A program made the position numbers and the translations under genes. A DNA stretch of 64,000 bases from Butyrivibrio sp. (lineage in GTDB: Bacteria > Bacillota > Clostridia > Lachnospirales > Lachnospiraceae). Shown in pieces: positions 1 through 8,048 of this stretch (the first letter of the stretch is position 1; each line of letters opens with the position of its first letter). Under the pieces are notes generated by a model, which was given only the letters and a program-made list of their open reading frames with translations, made no database searches and was not told where the DNA came from. Location of the stretch: positions 1-64,000 of the forward strand of contig JAMPEU010000002.1 in the NCBI GenBank assembly GCA_023664865.1, given 5' to 3'.

Positions 1-24
1 CAAAACTCTATTTATGCAGCTAAG

Positions 25-56
25 AAAAGGAGTCGAACTACTCGACTCCTCTTTTT
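25..56 (-). terminator. Intrinsic terminator after the Panacea-linked pair
   Basis: A perfect 9-bp stem (28-36 with 42-50, arm AGGAGTCGA, loop ACTAC) is flanked by A/T tracts on both sides. Read on the minus strand it lies two bases beyond the stop codon of the 110-aa gene and is followed by a T-rich tract. It is probably bidirectional. Confidence 0.75.
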
Positions 57-57
57 G

Positions 58-390
58 CTATAACAGTCCTTTAATTCTTGCCAATTCTTTTCCTTCCAAG
101 GTTCTTCCCGAATTTAGCACCTGCAAGTTTCCCCAGTCTGTACTTTCAACCCACGTTAATGAATCTAACTTTACAAAAGACGGCATTACGAAAGGCGGAT
201 TATACACCCTTAACCTCTCATTTGTAGGAAAAGCAAGTTTTCGCTCTTTTCCCTTTATTGATGAAACATTCAACACTTCAATGTAATCCGGTTCTGCTGT
301 GACTACCAAATATGTTCTGTCATATACAGGAATCTCGCCGTCAACGAATCGAATCTTTCCCAGAATGCCCTGACCTGCGACAAAACTCAT
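58..390 (-). CDS. Putative toxin partner of a Panacea-domain antitoxin (110 aa)
   Basis: Small protein encoded directly downstream of the Panacea-domain gene; its ATG overlaps that gene's stop (TAATG), implying translational coupling. No firm family match was recognised by eye. The pattern of short beta strands, with GKIRFVDGEIPVYDRTYLVV near the N-terminus and PSFVKLDSLTWV near residue 70, is compatible with a MazF/PemK-like barrel, but this is a resemblance and not an identification. Known biology: Panacea (SocA/DUF4065) proteins neutralise many unrelated toxins encoded next to them, which is the main reason for the toxin call. A terminator follows immediately, so the operon is two genes. 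It could instead be a non-toxic accessory protein. Confidence 0.5.
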   Translation of the reverse strand: MSFVAGQGILGKIRFVDGEIPVYDRTYLVVTAEPDYIEVLNVSSIKGKERKLAFPTNERLRVYNPPFVMPSFVKLDSLTWVESTDWGNLQVLNSGRTLEGKELARIKGLL

Positions 391-1043
391 TAATAAATCA
401 CCAGCCTTCCATTATCTAAATAGACACTATATGTGTCATCATCAGCCGATAATGAAAAGTTCTCTAACTGGTCTATCATATCATCTGTTAAGGCGAATCC
501 ATCATAGTAAAATGTCACTCCATTAATTATCTCACTTGCAGTCACATCATTAACCGTTTCTCTATATGCAGAGATTATTTCGCGCATTCTTTCAACATCA
601 GACTGCTGGGACATCATATCAACAACCGACATTTCTTTATTATGATAACCGGTACTGGCAGTCCCCTTATCAAATGCCAATTTCCAAAAATTAAAAGTGT
701 GGTTTATATCTGACAATTCCTTAGCAGAGGCGCCGCCAAAAATATCCATCACCAGTTTTAACACTTCATACTCTCTTTCGGAAAATTCAGGCTGATAAGC
801 TTCGCTATCACGTCTAAATGCAGCATAATCATTCTTATATCTTAAGCGAACCTTTTCCACGACACAGCCATTCTTAAAAGCCAGCACTTGATCGTTGAAT
901 AACGGCTCACCATATTCTGCAATATTTGCCAAATCTGCCAAAACCAGCAGTTTTTGCAATTTCATATTGCCATCATATGTGTTCGGCTCAGAATCAGCTC
1001 CATTTTTAATGAAAAATTTTGCAAAATCATACACATCTCTCAT
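390..1043 (-). CDS. Panacea-domain (SocA/DUF4065) antitoxin-like protein, 217 aa
   Basis: The first ~125 residues fit the Panacea domain: MKLQKLLVLADL near residue 27, then GEPLFNDQVLAFKNGCVVEKV, then a helical region ending HTFNFWKLAFDKG. A second segment of ~90 residues (from about 128) has an acidic, strand-rich end and may form the toxin-recognition part. In established Panacea systems this protein binds and inhibits a neighbouring toxin in the cytoplasm. It is first in a two-gene operon driven by the promoter at 1122-1164, whose -10 overlaps a palindrome, so autoregulation is likely. Start chosen at MRDVYDFAKFF, preceded on the minus strand by a good ribosome-binding site (AGGAGGGTGTC). 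Confidence 0.75.
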   Translation of the reverse strand: MRDVYDFAKFFIKNGADSEPNTYDGNMKLQKLLVLADLANIAEYGEPLFNDQVLAFKNGCVVEKVRLRYKNDYAAFRRDSEAYQPEFSEREYEVLKLVMDIFGGASAKELSDINHTFNFWKLAFDKGTASTGYHNKEMSVVDMMSQQSDVERMREIISAYRETVNDVTASEIINGVTFYYDGFALTDDMIDQLENFSLSADDDTYSVYLDNGRLVIY

Positions 1044-1121
1044 TTTGACACCCTCCTAAAAAATAATATTCACTTCCATTTGAAGTAACCCAAAAAGCCA
1101 AACGCAATGATGAGTATACTA

Positions 1122-1164
1122 AATACATTATATGTATTATATTCGACTTTGGCAGTCTCGTCAA
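1122..1164 (-). promoter_or_regulatory. Promoter with overlapping palindrome for the Panacea pair
   Basis: On the minus strand: -35 TTGACG (1159-1164), 17-nt spacer, -10 TATAAT (1136-1141). A perfect inverted repeat, AATACAT-TAT-ATGTATT (1122-1138), overlaps the -10. This geometry suits a repressor operator, as expected for an autoregulated toxin-antitoxin operon. The promoter lies about 80-120 bp upstream of the Panacea start codon. Confidence 0.7.
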
Positions 1165-1184
1165 TAATCGCTTTCTCTATTATG

Positions 1185-1751
1185 TTACTTGCAAGCAGCA
1201 TTCCGCATAAAATCATCTATCCTGCCTAATAAATCAACATCATTTTGATAATTAAAATTATCTGCATTGACAGTAATGGTATTCCCCCGCACCTTTTCTG
1301 CCCGCGAGTAGTCTATACACTTTTTAAAATCCTCAAAAATATCAATAGTCGTACTTAAATGAACCGGATGACGATTCTCATAATTCATTCTGTTAAGATA
1401 ACGCTCATGCAGTATTTTAATATCTCCCTGCAAAATCAGAGTAAGTACTTCGTAGTTATTTTCTGCCGCTATTTGATGTAACTTCTCTAATTCATGCTCA
1501 TGGAAATTTGCCTCTAAAATCAAATCATTTCCTAATTTGACAAACTCCGAAAAAACAAACGCCATCAATCCCACTGTTGCGTCAGAAAGTTTTTTGTTTT
1601 CCTGCCTGTTTGAAAAACCGATTGTATCGCCTAAAACTTCTTTGATATCGTCCTTACACAAAGCTATGACCTGATACCGTTTCGATAAAATCTCTGCAAA
1701 AGTAGATTTACCTGCGGCGATATCTCCTGTAATTAACAACAATTTTCTCAT
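1185..1751 (-). CDS. P-loop kinase/AAA_33-type ATPase, 188 aa
   Basis: An N-terminal Walker A, ITGDIAAGKST (residues ~7-17), begins right after MRKLLL, typical of small nucleotide-kinase-like P-loop proteins (zeta-toxin/AAA_33 group). Further along are a KDDIKE motif, an LILEANFH strand that may serve as the Walker B/catalytic region, and an arginine-rich lid (RYLNRMNYENRH). The substrate is unknown. It sits alone on the minus strand between two other accessory genes with ~50-nt gaps. The small size and absence of extra domains make a metabolite or nucleotide kinase, or a stand-alone zeta-like kinase, equally possible. Confidence 0.65.
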   Translation of the reverse strand: MRKLLLITGDIAAGKSTFAEILSKRYQVIALCKDDIKEVLGDTIGFSNRQENKKLSDATVGLMAFVFSEFVKLGNDLILEANFHEHELEKLHQIAAENNYEVLTLILQGDIKILHERYLNRMNYENRHPVHLSTTIDIFEDFKKCIDYSRAEKVRGNTITVNADNFNYQNDVDLLGRIDDFMRNAACK

Positions 1752-1805
1752 CTTTTACACACTATGCCTTTCGTTATATAAAATCATTATATGCTGGCTG
1801 AACTG

Positions 1806-2432
1806 TTACTGAATATCTATCATGCTTTTAACTTCCTCTGAAAGTTTATCCAAGTTCTCTCTTTTACCAAATGTCATTTCTTTATATTTCATATTTTTCG
1901 GGGAATTAGTATTTTTACAAAAGACAAACTGAACTTCATATAAATCGCTTAATATATCGTTATCTATTTCTTCTACTCTTAATGAATAGGGCACCCATCT
2001 TCCATCTATTAGATTTCCATTCATATCTGTATCCGTTCCCAGACATAATGTTATTTTTAAGTCTGTAACTGCAAGCTCATAATTTGCCGTTGCTGTTATT
2101 ACCCCATCTGCTATCAAAGCATCTTGAATTGTTATTTTATATAAGTCTTTTAAACATTGTGTCTTCAGATTTGCAAAATCAAACGGATGATGGGAGTCAA
2201 AAAATATTTCTGTTGCCCTTAGTCCATTATTCATTACAGCATGTTTATAAAAATCAATCGCCGATAACTTAGAATTAACCCCTGTCAGATGGAAAAATGC
2301 CTTTGCCGTAAACATTACTTCAATATATCCTTTTTCATATACAAACAGAAAAGTTTTCCCTACTAAATGCTCTTTATACTCTTTTGCTGCCCTTCTAATT
2401 CTATTAACTAATTGGTTTTTGCTTATGTACAT
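1806..2432 (-). CDS. PBECR4-like protein (barnase/EndoU/ColicinE5/RelE-like fold), 208 aa
   Basis: The N-terminal pattern (KEYKEHLVGKTFLFVYEKG, residues ~17-35, then AKAFFHLTGV at ~43-52) resembles the PBECR4 family of putative RNases found in mobile elements of Clostridia. A histidine-containing stretch FDSHHPFDF lies near residue 80. No membrane segment or signal peptide is seen. No immunity gene is recognisable next to it. The assignment rests on motif memory and needs a profile search; the alternative is an uncharacterised phage-type protein. A ribosome-binding site precedes MYISKNQLVNRI on the minus strand (AAAGGATTTG). Confidence 0.5.
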   Translation of the reverse strand: MYISKNQLVNRIRRAAKEYKEHLVGKTFLFVYEKGYIEVMFTAKAFFHLTGVNSKLSAIDFYKHAVMNNGLRATEIFFDSHHPFDFANLKTQCLKDLYKITIQDALIADGVITATANYELAVTDLKITLCLGTDTDMNGNLIDGRWVPYSLRVEEIDNDILSDLYEVQFVFCKNTNSPKNMKYKEMTFGKRENLDKLSEEVKSMIDIQ

Positions 2433-2829
2433 ACAAATCCTTTCTGCAAAAAAGGGCAGAGATTATTCTCCACCCTTTTATCATTTACCACTGGAAGTTC
2501 GTTCAGGCATAACCTAAACATATCGTATAGTTTTATCCCTATACCAGATGCAGTATTGCCATTATAAATGACCTCACACTGCAGAGTCGCTACTTCATAA
2601 AAGCAACATAAGCCATAAGCATTTTAGTTGTCTTATGCACAACCCAGTGAAGAGTATCCTTACTCAACTACACTATACAGCAACTAACTTGTTGTTGTCA
2701 AGGCGTTTTCAGGAACTCATTCTATTGTATGCACTATGCCTAAACATTATGCTAACTTATTTATTAATCATTTTATACGTTCTGTAACCCCTATTCTTTT
2801 ACTCAATACTCCCGTCATATAACCTGACT
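2433..2829. other. Gene-free stretch, ~400 bp
   Basis: No open frame with coding character was found on either strand. It holds one hairpin at about 2449-2475 (AAGGGCAGAGA paired with TCTCCACCCTT), just upstream of the PBECR4-like gene, which may be a terminator for lost minus-strand transcription. Otherwise nothing was recognised. Confidence 0.4.
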
Positions 2830-4356
2830 TTACCACTCCACCACCTTAGTCGCAATCTTCTCACAAAACCTCACATCATGCTCGACAAACAATATCGTCG
2901 GCTTATACGCAAGCAGCAGCTTTTCAATCTGCATTCTTGAAAATACGTCAATGTAGTTGAGTGGTTCGTCCCAGATATAGAGATGCGCCGGAGTCAGCAG
3001 GCTTGTCGCTAACAATATCTTCTTTTTCTGCCCTTCCGAATAGTCTTTCATATTCTTCATAAACTGTACCCGCTCGAAATCCAACTGCCGCAGTATCGCG
3101 CAAAATAAGCTTCTGTCCATGCCGTATTTCTTGCAGTAATCCGTAATATCGCCTTCCAGTCCGGAAGCGTCCTGCCCCGCATAAGATATGACAAGCCCCG
3201 ATGCCGTCTCGCATATTCCCTGCTCTGAAACAGGCAGCTTTGTATCGTTTGCGACATTTTTCTGTAAAATCATCTTGATAAGGGTTGACTTGCCGCAACC
3301 GTTTTTTCCTGACAAGGCAATCCTATCCCCCTGCTCAACCGCAAATGTCAGCCCTTCAAATAGCGGTTCCGCCGCATCTTCATATTTCAAGCCGTAGTCC
3401 TTGACATTGACAAGCCTCTTCTTATGGTGGGAAAGTTTGTTAAGCTTTAAATCCACAGGCGTCTCCAAATCCTGCAAAAGCCCTTCCTTTTCTTCGATTT
3501 CCGCCCCTATCCGCTTTTCCATCTGCTTAACCCGGCTCTGCATCTTTTTGGTCTTTGCGCCGATATAGGCTCTCGTATCCTTACTCCTGTCGTGCTCCTT
3601 CACCGGGTCAAATCCTATCTTCGTGCGCTCATTTTTATCCGCCCAGTCAGCAGTACGCGCCGCCGCCTGTTTTAACTTATGAATTTCTTTTTGATGCTTT
3701 TCATTTTCCGCTATAACGAAACTGTCCTTACGCTGCTTATTCTCCCACCATGTAGAGAAATTTCCGTTCTGAACCTCAATACTGCTCCGGTTAAGCACTA
3801 AACAATGGTCTGTGCAGGCATCCAATAAATCCCTGTCATGCGACACCAATATAAAGCCTTTCTTTGACGCAAGGTACTTCTTGACCGACTCCCTGCCGTC
3901 CTTGTCCAAATGGTTAGTCGGCTCGTCTATCAGCAGGAAATCGTTATCTCCCGAAAAAAGAACCGCCAGCAACACCTTAGTACGTTCTCCATGGCTCAGC
4001 GTATGGTACGGTCTATATAAAATATCCGCGCCCTCTCCCAATTCTCCCAGTTCGCATATCACCCTCCACTCCTCGCAACCGGGCTTAAGCTCTTCCATAA
4101 ATTCAGACGCCTGATTTCGCATCTGGCTTTCCGTAATCTGATACGGAAAGTAGTCAAAATTTGTGCTTGTACTTATTGAACCTTTATAGGCATACTTTCC
4201 CAATAATAAATTTAGAAACGTCGTCTTGCCTTTCCCGTTTCTGCCTATGAAGCCTAATCTCCAGTTGGTATCAATAGAAAACGAAACATTCTCAAAAATA
4301 TTATCAAAGCTGCCGTCATAATAAAAAGTAAGATTATTTACGCTTATCTGCGCCAT
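2830..4356 (-). CDS. ABC-F family ATPase, Lsa/CplR-like ribosome-protection type (508 aa)
   Basis: Two ABC ATPase domains and no membrane segments define the ABC-F class, which acts on ribosomes. Domain 1 has Walker A GRNGKGKTT, signature LSHGERTK and Walker B FLLIDEPTNHLD. An interdomain linker of ~100 charged residues follows. Domain 2 has GKNGCGKST, signature YSEGQKKK and LYIWDEPLNYIDVFSR, ending in FVEHD. The DEPLNYID form of Walker B and the overall length resemble Lsa/CplR-type proteins that protect the ribosome from lincosamides, streptogramin A and pleuromutilins; resistance itself is inferred. The start is the ATG at 4356 (MAQISVNNLTF), with GGGGAGGG upstream. The frame stays open 55 codons further, but that stretch contains the leader terminator. 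Confidence 0.85.
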   Translation of the reverse strand: MAQISVNNLTFYYDGSFDNIFENVSFSIDTNWRLGFIGRNGKGKTTFLNLLLGKYAYKGSISTSTNFDYFPYQITESQMRNQASEFMEELKPGCEEWRVICELGELGEGADILYRPYHTLSHGERTKVLLAVLFSGDNDFLLIDEPTNHLDKDGRESVKKYLASKKGFILVSHDRDLLDACTDHCLVLNRSSIEVQNGNFSTWWENKQRKDSFVIAENEKHQKEIHKLKQAAARTADWADKNERTKIGFDPVKEHDRSKDTRAYIGAKTKKMQSRVKQMEKRIGAEIEEKEGLLQDLETPVDLKLNKLSHHKKRLVNVKDYGLKYEDAAEPLFEGLTFAVEQGDRIALSGKNGCGKSTLIKMILQKNVANDTKLPVSEQGICETASGLVISYAGQDASGLEGDITDYCKKYGMDRSLFCAILRQLDFERVQFMKNMKDYSEGQKKKILLATSLLTPAHLYIWDEPLNYIDVFSRMQIEKLLLAYKPTILFVEHDVRFCEKIATKVVEW

Positions 4357-4378
4357 ATATATCCCTCCCCGTGTGCAT

Positions 4379-4409
4379 AAAAAAAGAACCGTCCGCTGCC
4401 AAACAGTTC
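4379..4409 (-). terminator. Leader terminator (attenuator) upstream of the ABC-F gene
   Basis: On the minus strand a 10-bp stem (GAACTGTTTG, loop GCAG, CGGACGGTTC, three G-U pairs) is followed directly by seven T residues. It ends about 22 nt before the ABC-F start codon, and the ribosome-binding site follows the T tract. A terminator between promoter and start codon is the usual attenuator layout of antibiotic-inducible ABC-F genes. A possible 16-codon leader ORF starts near 4541, but its ribosome-binding site is weak. Confidence 0.75.
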
Positions 4410-4708
4410 CATTACATACTATAACCCCATAAAATCGGAGAGACATTAAAAGCATCTTCCAAAATATATTTTTACATACAAAAAGAGAGGCTATGAGCAC
4501 ATAATCCACTTTTGGCAACATGACAAACCATATAAGTACATCTACTCATACAGCCGTAAATCTTCATGCAATCAAAAGTAAACTATCTCTGTGTCCGCAT
4601 CTCTTATTCATGCTCCCTTCTCAATTCACCACTCTTTTTAATACCCATTTATACTACCACGTTGATTGTTTTATGTCAACGACCACACGAAGAAAATAAA
4701 ATCAGGTA

Positions 4709-4756
4709 TTGACAACAGCAGTCGAATCGCATATACTGTACTTGCCGTATAAGTAC
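4709..4756 (+). promoter_or_regulatory. Promoter and GTACTT-N7-AAGTAC operator of the first YtrA module
   Basis: -35 TTGACA (4709-4714), 17-nt spacer, -10 TATACT (4732-4737), then the inverted repeat GTACTT (4738-4743), GCCGTAT, AAGTAC (4751-4756) over the expected transcription start. The same arms with the same 7-nt spacer occur just after the -10 of the second module (6760-6778). This marks it as the binding site of the YtrA-type regulators encoded immediately downstream. Confidence 0.85.
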
Positions 4757-4790
4757 GCTCATATCAGAATGTACGCAAGGAGATAAATTA

Positions 4791-5162
4791 ATGGAGATAA
4801 TTATAAGCAACAGCAGCGATAAGCCCATCTATGAACAGATTTGCATTCAGATTAAAAATCTAATTATGAATGGGACTTTATCCGCTGGGGAGTCTTTACC
4901 TTCTATGAGGGCGTTAGCCAAAGATTTGCATATAAGCGTCATAACCGTGCAAAGAGCCTATGAAGATTTGACACGCGACGGCTTCATAGAAACCGTGTCC
5001 GGAAAGGGCAGCTTCGTCGCCGCTCAAAATAAGGAATTTATACAGGAAGAACAGTTGCGCATAGCGGAAGAACTGCTGCAAAAGGTCGCAGAAATCGGCA
5101 GGGCGCATGGAATCGGTTATGAACAAATGACAAGTATCTTAAAGCTTTTTTATGAAGAATGA
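4791..5162 (+). CDS. GntR-family regulator, YtrA subfamily (123 aa)
   Basis: Winged-helix domain at residues ~8-75: KPIYEQICIQIKNLI, then SLPSMRALAKDLHISVITVQRAYEDL, the standard GntR helix-turn-helix, then the GKGSFVA wing. Only ~50 residues follow, the short helical tail typical of YtrA proteins, which repress ABC-transporter operons and dimerise through this tail. Start supported by AAGGAG 8 nt upstream. It is the first gene of regulator-ATPase-permease operon 1 and probably represses it through the operator at 4738-4756. It is closely similar to the regulator at 6803-7180, so cross-regulation is possible. Confidence 0.9.
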   Translation: MEIIISNSSDKPIYEQICIQIKNLIMNGTLSAGESLPSMRALAKDLHISVITVQRAYEDLTRDGFIETVSGKGSFVAAQNKEFIQEEQLRIAEELLQKVAEIGRAHGIGYEQMTSILKLFYEE

Positions 5163-5178
5163 CAGGGGGCGAAGGAGT

Positions 5179-6036
5179 ATGGAAGAAAACAATATTTTAG
5201 TTAAGGATTTATGCAAACAGTTTGACGGCTTTTTGTTAGACCACGTTTCGTTTCAGGTTCCTAAAGGAAGGATTGTCGGCTTTATTGGGGAAAATGGAGC
5301 CGGCAAAAGTACAACTATCAACCTGATTCTCAATGAATTGAAAAAAGACAACGGGCAGATACAAATTTTTGGTATGGAAAATACTATTCCTTCCGTCAAA
5401 GAAAATATCGGCGTCGTATTTGATGAATGTAACTTTCATGACGCATTTAACACGTCGGATATTGAAAAAATATTATCCGGAGTCTATAAGTCATGGGACA
5501 AAAATCTATACAGGCAATATCTGGAAAAGTTCAACATTCCTGAAAAGAAGCCGATAAGCTCTTTTTCAAAAGGAATGAAAATGAAACTGTCGATTATCTG
5601 CGCCATGTCCCACAGACCAAAACTGCTGATTTTAGACGAAGCAACTACAGGACTTGATCCTGTGGTGCGTGATGAAATGTTAGACTTATTTTTAGAGTTT
5701 ATACAGGACGAAGAATGTTCCATTTTCTTTTCTTCACACATTACATCAGATATCCAGAAGATTGCCGACTATGTTATTCTGATTCATCAGGGAAAAATTA
5801 TTTTTGAAGAGCAAAAGGACGACCTTGTTTATAACTATGGCATTATTAAATGCGGGAAAGAAAAGTTTGATACCATTTCCCCGAATGATTATATTATTCA
5901 CAAAGCCACCAATACATGTATGGAATGCCTTGTCCGCGATAAAGACGAGATTAAACGTAAATACAAGGATATCGTCGTTGATAACGCGACATTAGAAGAT
6001 ATTATGCTTTTTTACATCAAAGGAGGAGCAGCATGA
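5179..6036 (+). CDS. ABC transporter ATP-binding protein (YtrA module 1), 285 aa
   Basis: Single ABC ATPase domain: Walker A GENGAGKSTT (residues ~33-42), signature SFSKGMKMKLS, Walker B LLILDEATTGLDP, switch histidine in FFSSHIT. The C-terminal ~60 residues follow the pattern of ATPases serving ABC-2 type permeases. The start was placed at MEENNILVKDL (5179), preceded by a purine-rich ribosome-binding region; an earlier in-frame ATG at 5152 lies inside the regulator gene and has none. It overlaps the permease start by 4 nt (ATGA), so the two are translationally coupled subunits. The substrate is unknown; relatives respond to cell-wall-active compounds. Confidence 0.9.
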   Translation: MEENNILVKDLCKQFDGFLLDHVSFQVPKGRIVGFIGENGAGKSTTINLILNELKKDNGQIQIFGMENTIPSVKENIGVVFDECNFHDAFNTSDIEKILSGVYKSWDKNLYRQYLEKFNIPEKKPISSFSKGMKMKLSIICAMSHRPKLLILDEATTGLDPVVRDEMLDLFLEFIQDEECSIFFSSHITSDIQKIADYVILIHQGKIIFEEQKDDLVYNYGIIKCGKEKFDTISPNDYIIHKATNTCMECLVRDKDEIKRKYKDIVVDNATLEDIMLFYIKGGAA

Positions 6037-6665
6037 AAGGATTAATTTATAAAGACATTACCATTTTCTTTAAGAGCATTGATAAAAAACTGATTTTTAT
6101 AGCGGCTGGCACAATCATACTACTTATGTTTAATACTGGCGTTTATGCGGGAATGTTTGCCTCTATAATGCTTGCAATAACGATAGGCATGCAGAATGTT
6201 ATGAGTTTTGTAAGTGATGAAAAAATATGCTGGAAAAAATATCAGTTGGCAATGCCTGTAAATGCGGTCTTGGTAGTGGCAAGCAAATATGCTTCCGTCA
6301 TCTTAACTCTGGCAATCAGCCTTGCAGGAAGCGTTTTGTTCAATCTTCTGTCAAGCATTGCCTTTCGTAAGTTCGACACTGTTATCTGGGGAGTTTCTAT
6401 TGCCGTTGCCATTATTGTTCCGCTGCTTTGGACCGGAGTATGCCTTCCATTAACTTACTGGTTCGGATTCCGCTCTGCACAGACTATGGGGCTTATTGCA
6501 GTAATTCCCATGTTCTATTTTATCAAATATTTTGAAGACGGCGCCGGATTTTCTGCTATGACTCACTCCGTATTCTCTTACGCTGCCGCCGCAGGCATTG
6601 CAACTACTGTCCTCTTTATTTTATCAATGCTGATAAGCATGGTGGGGTATAATAGAAAGAGATAA
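6033..6665 (+). CDS. ABC-2 type permease (YtrA module 1), 210 aa
   Basis: Small integral membrane protein with about six hydrophobic segments, starting MKGLIYKDITIFFKSIDKK and ending in a short basic tail (GYNRKR). The opening pattern, a short cytosolic helix followed by membrane spans, matches ABC2_membrane_5-like permeases. Its ATG overlaps the ATPase stop (ATGA). It is homologous in layout to the permease at 8045-8689 but clearly diverged. It is the last gene of operon 1; the promoter of module 2 begins ~70 nt later. No strong terminator was seen in between. Confidence 0.8.
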   Translation: MKGLIYKDITIFFKSIDKKLIFIAAGTIILLMFNTGVYAGMFASIMLAITIGMQNVMSFVSDEKICWKKYQLAMPVNAVLVVASKYASVILTLAISLAGSVLFNLLSSIAFRKFDTVIWGVSIAVAIIVPLLWTGVCLPLTYWFGFRSAQTMGLIAVIPMFYFIKYFEDGAGFSAMTHSVFSYAAAAGIATTVLFILSMLISMVGYNRKR

Positions 6666-6731
6666 GGGTGCGAGAATTATTACATTTCCCCAACATTTAT
6701 TCTATCCAAACCAATAATATAAATAATTCCC

Positions 6732-6778
6732 TTGACTAATCACCTCATCATGTTATAATGTACTTGTACATTAAGTAC
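6732..6778 (+). promoter_or_regulatory. Promoter and GTACTT-N7-AAGTAC operator of the second YtrA module
   Basis: -35 TTGACT (6732-6737), 16-nt spacer, -10 TATAAT (6754-6759), followed at once by GTACTT (6760-6765), GTACATT, AAGTAC (6773-6778). Arms, spacer length and position relative to the -10 match the operator of module 1. The conservation against a different spacer sequence argues for a real regulator site. Confidence 0.85.
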
Positions 6779-6802
6779 ACTTGCAAAACAGAGGTGACGC
6801 AC

Positions 6803-7180
6803 TTGGAAATCATTATCAGCAACAACGCCAACAAACCAATTTATGAACAAATCACGTCGCAAATCAAGGCAATGATAATGAGCGGCGAGCTTAAAGCGGG
6901 CGACGCTATTCCTTCCATGCGCTCTTTGGCGAAGTCTATCCATGTAAGCGTCATTACGGTTCAGAAAGCCTATGAAGATTTACAAAGGGACGGTTTTATC
7001 GAAACCACCGTCGGCAGAGGAAGCTTTGTATCAGCGCAAAACAAGGAATTTTATCAGGAAGAACAGCAACGTATAGCGGAAGAGCATTTGCAGGCTGCCG
7101 CTGAAATTGGGCGCACAAGTAATATTTCACTTGAAAAACTGACAGAACTGTTAGCCTTATTTTATCAGGAGGACGATTGA
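6803..7180 (+). CDS. GntR-family regulator, YtrA subfamily (125 aa), TTG start
   Basis: Paralogue of the regulator at 4791: the protein begins EIIISNNANKPIYEQIT and carries the same winged helix (SIPSMRSLAKS-type region, then HVSVITVQKAYEDL and GRGSFVSAQN). The start is a TTG at 6803 with GAGGTG six bases upstream. An ATG at 6758 in the same frame lies inside the -10 box and cannot be used. This start aligns exactly with the N-terminus of the paralogue. It leads operon 2 and ends one base before the ATPase start codon. Confidence 0.88.
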   Translation: MEIIISNNANKPIYEQITSQIKAMIMSGELKAGDAIPSMRSLAKSIHVSVITVQKAYEDLQRDGFIETTVGRGSFVSAQNKEFYQEEQQRIAEEHLQAAAEIGRTSNISLEKLTELLALFYQEDD

Positions 7181-7181
7181 C

Positions 7182-8048
7182 ATGGAGAACATTTTAGAAT
7201 TGCAGCAGATTTCTAAATCATTTCCCAAATCAAATTTTACATTGGATAAGCTCTCTTTTTCCTTGCCGTATGGCTCCATTATGGGATTTGTCGGGGAAAA
7301 CGGCGCGGGTAAAACCACAACCATCGGCTGTATTTTGAATACAATCAATAAAGACAGCGGAACGATAAAATTATTCGGCAAAGAAATGTCTGATAGCGAT
7401 ACAGATATGAGGGAGAAAATCGGCGTTGTTTATGACGGCGATAATTTCCCCGGTTTCTGGACGGCGAAACAATTATCTCAGGTCATGGAAGGCTTTTATG
7501 CTAAGTGGGATAACGCTTTATTCCTGAAATATTTGGAAGATTTTCATATACCAATGAAACAAAAAATCAGAAATTATTCCCGCGGAATGACGATGAAGTT
7601 AGCCATTGCCGCCGCTTTGTCACACCACCCGCAATTATTGATTTTAGACGAGGCAACGAGCGGCTTAGACCCCATCATGCGTGATGAGATGCTAGACTTA
7701 TTTTTAGAATTTGTTCAGGAAGAAAGCCATTCCATTCTCTTATCGTCACATATCACAAGCGATTTGGAAAAAGTTGCCGATTACATCACTTTTATCCATG
7801 ATGGCAAGCTAATTATGACCGCATCCAAAAATGATTTAGTATATAATTATGCCGTTATGCGCTGCAAAGAAAGCCAGTTTCTTGCCTTAGACCACAGTGA
7901 TATTATTGCTTACCGCAAACGCGATTTATGGACCGACGTTTTAGTTGCCGATGGAAAATCAGCACAGCGCAAATACCAAAATGCCGTTATAGACCATGTT
8001 TCTGTCGATGAAATCATGTTGTTATTAGTAAAGGGGGAACGGGTATGA
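7182..8048 (+). CDS. ABC transporter ATP-binding protein (YtrA module 2), 288 aa
   Basis: ABC ATPase domain with Walker A GENGAGKTTT, signature NYSRGMTMKLA, Walker B LLILDEATSGLDP and LLSSHIT for the switch histidine. It is a clear paralogue of the ATPase at 5179-6036, with shared spacing of all motifs and a similar C-terminal region (YNYAVMRCKESQF here, YNYGIIKCGKEKF there). The ribosome-binding site is AGGAGG in the end of the regulator gene. Its stop overlaps the permease start. It powers the neighbouring permease; the transported compound cannot be read from sequence. Confidence 0.9.
   Translation: MENILELQQISKSFPKSNFTLDKLSFSLPYGSIMGFVGENGAGKTTTIGCILNTINKDSGTIKLFGKEMSDSDTDMREKIGVVYDGDNFPGFWTAKQLSQVMEGFYAKWDNALFLKYLEDFHIPMKQKIRNYSRGMTMKLAIAAALSHHPQLLILDEATSGLDPIMRDEMLDLFLEFVQEESHSILLSSHITSDLEKVADYITFIHDGKLIMTASKNDLVYNYAVMRCKESQFLALDHSDIIAYRKRDLWTDVLVADGKSAQRKYQNAVIDHVSVDEIMLLLVKGERV

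Noticed and set aside
1..2829. Prophage or integrative element remnant
   Set aside because: No integrase, capsid, tail, attachment-site repeat or tRNA was found; only small accessory genes.
4357..4521. 55-codon N-terminal extension of the ABC-F protein
   Set aside because: The region contains a strong terminator and the start at 4356 has a near-perfect ribosome-binding site and the usual family N-terminus.
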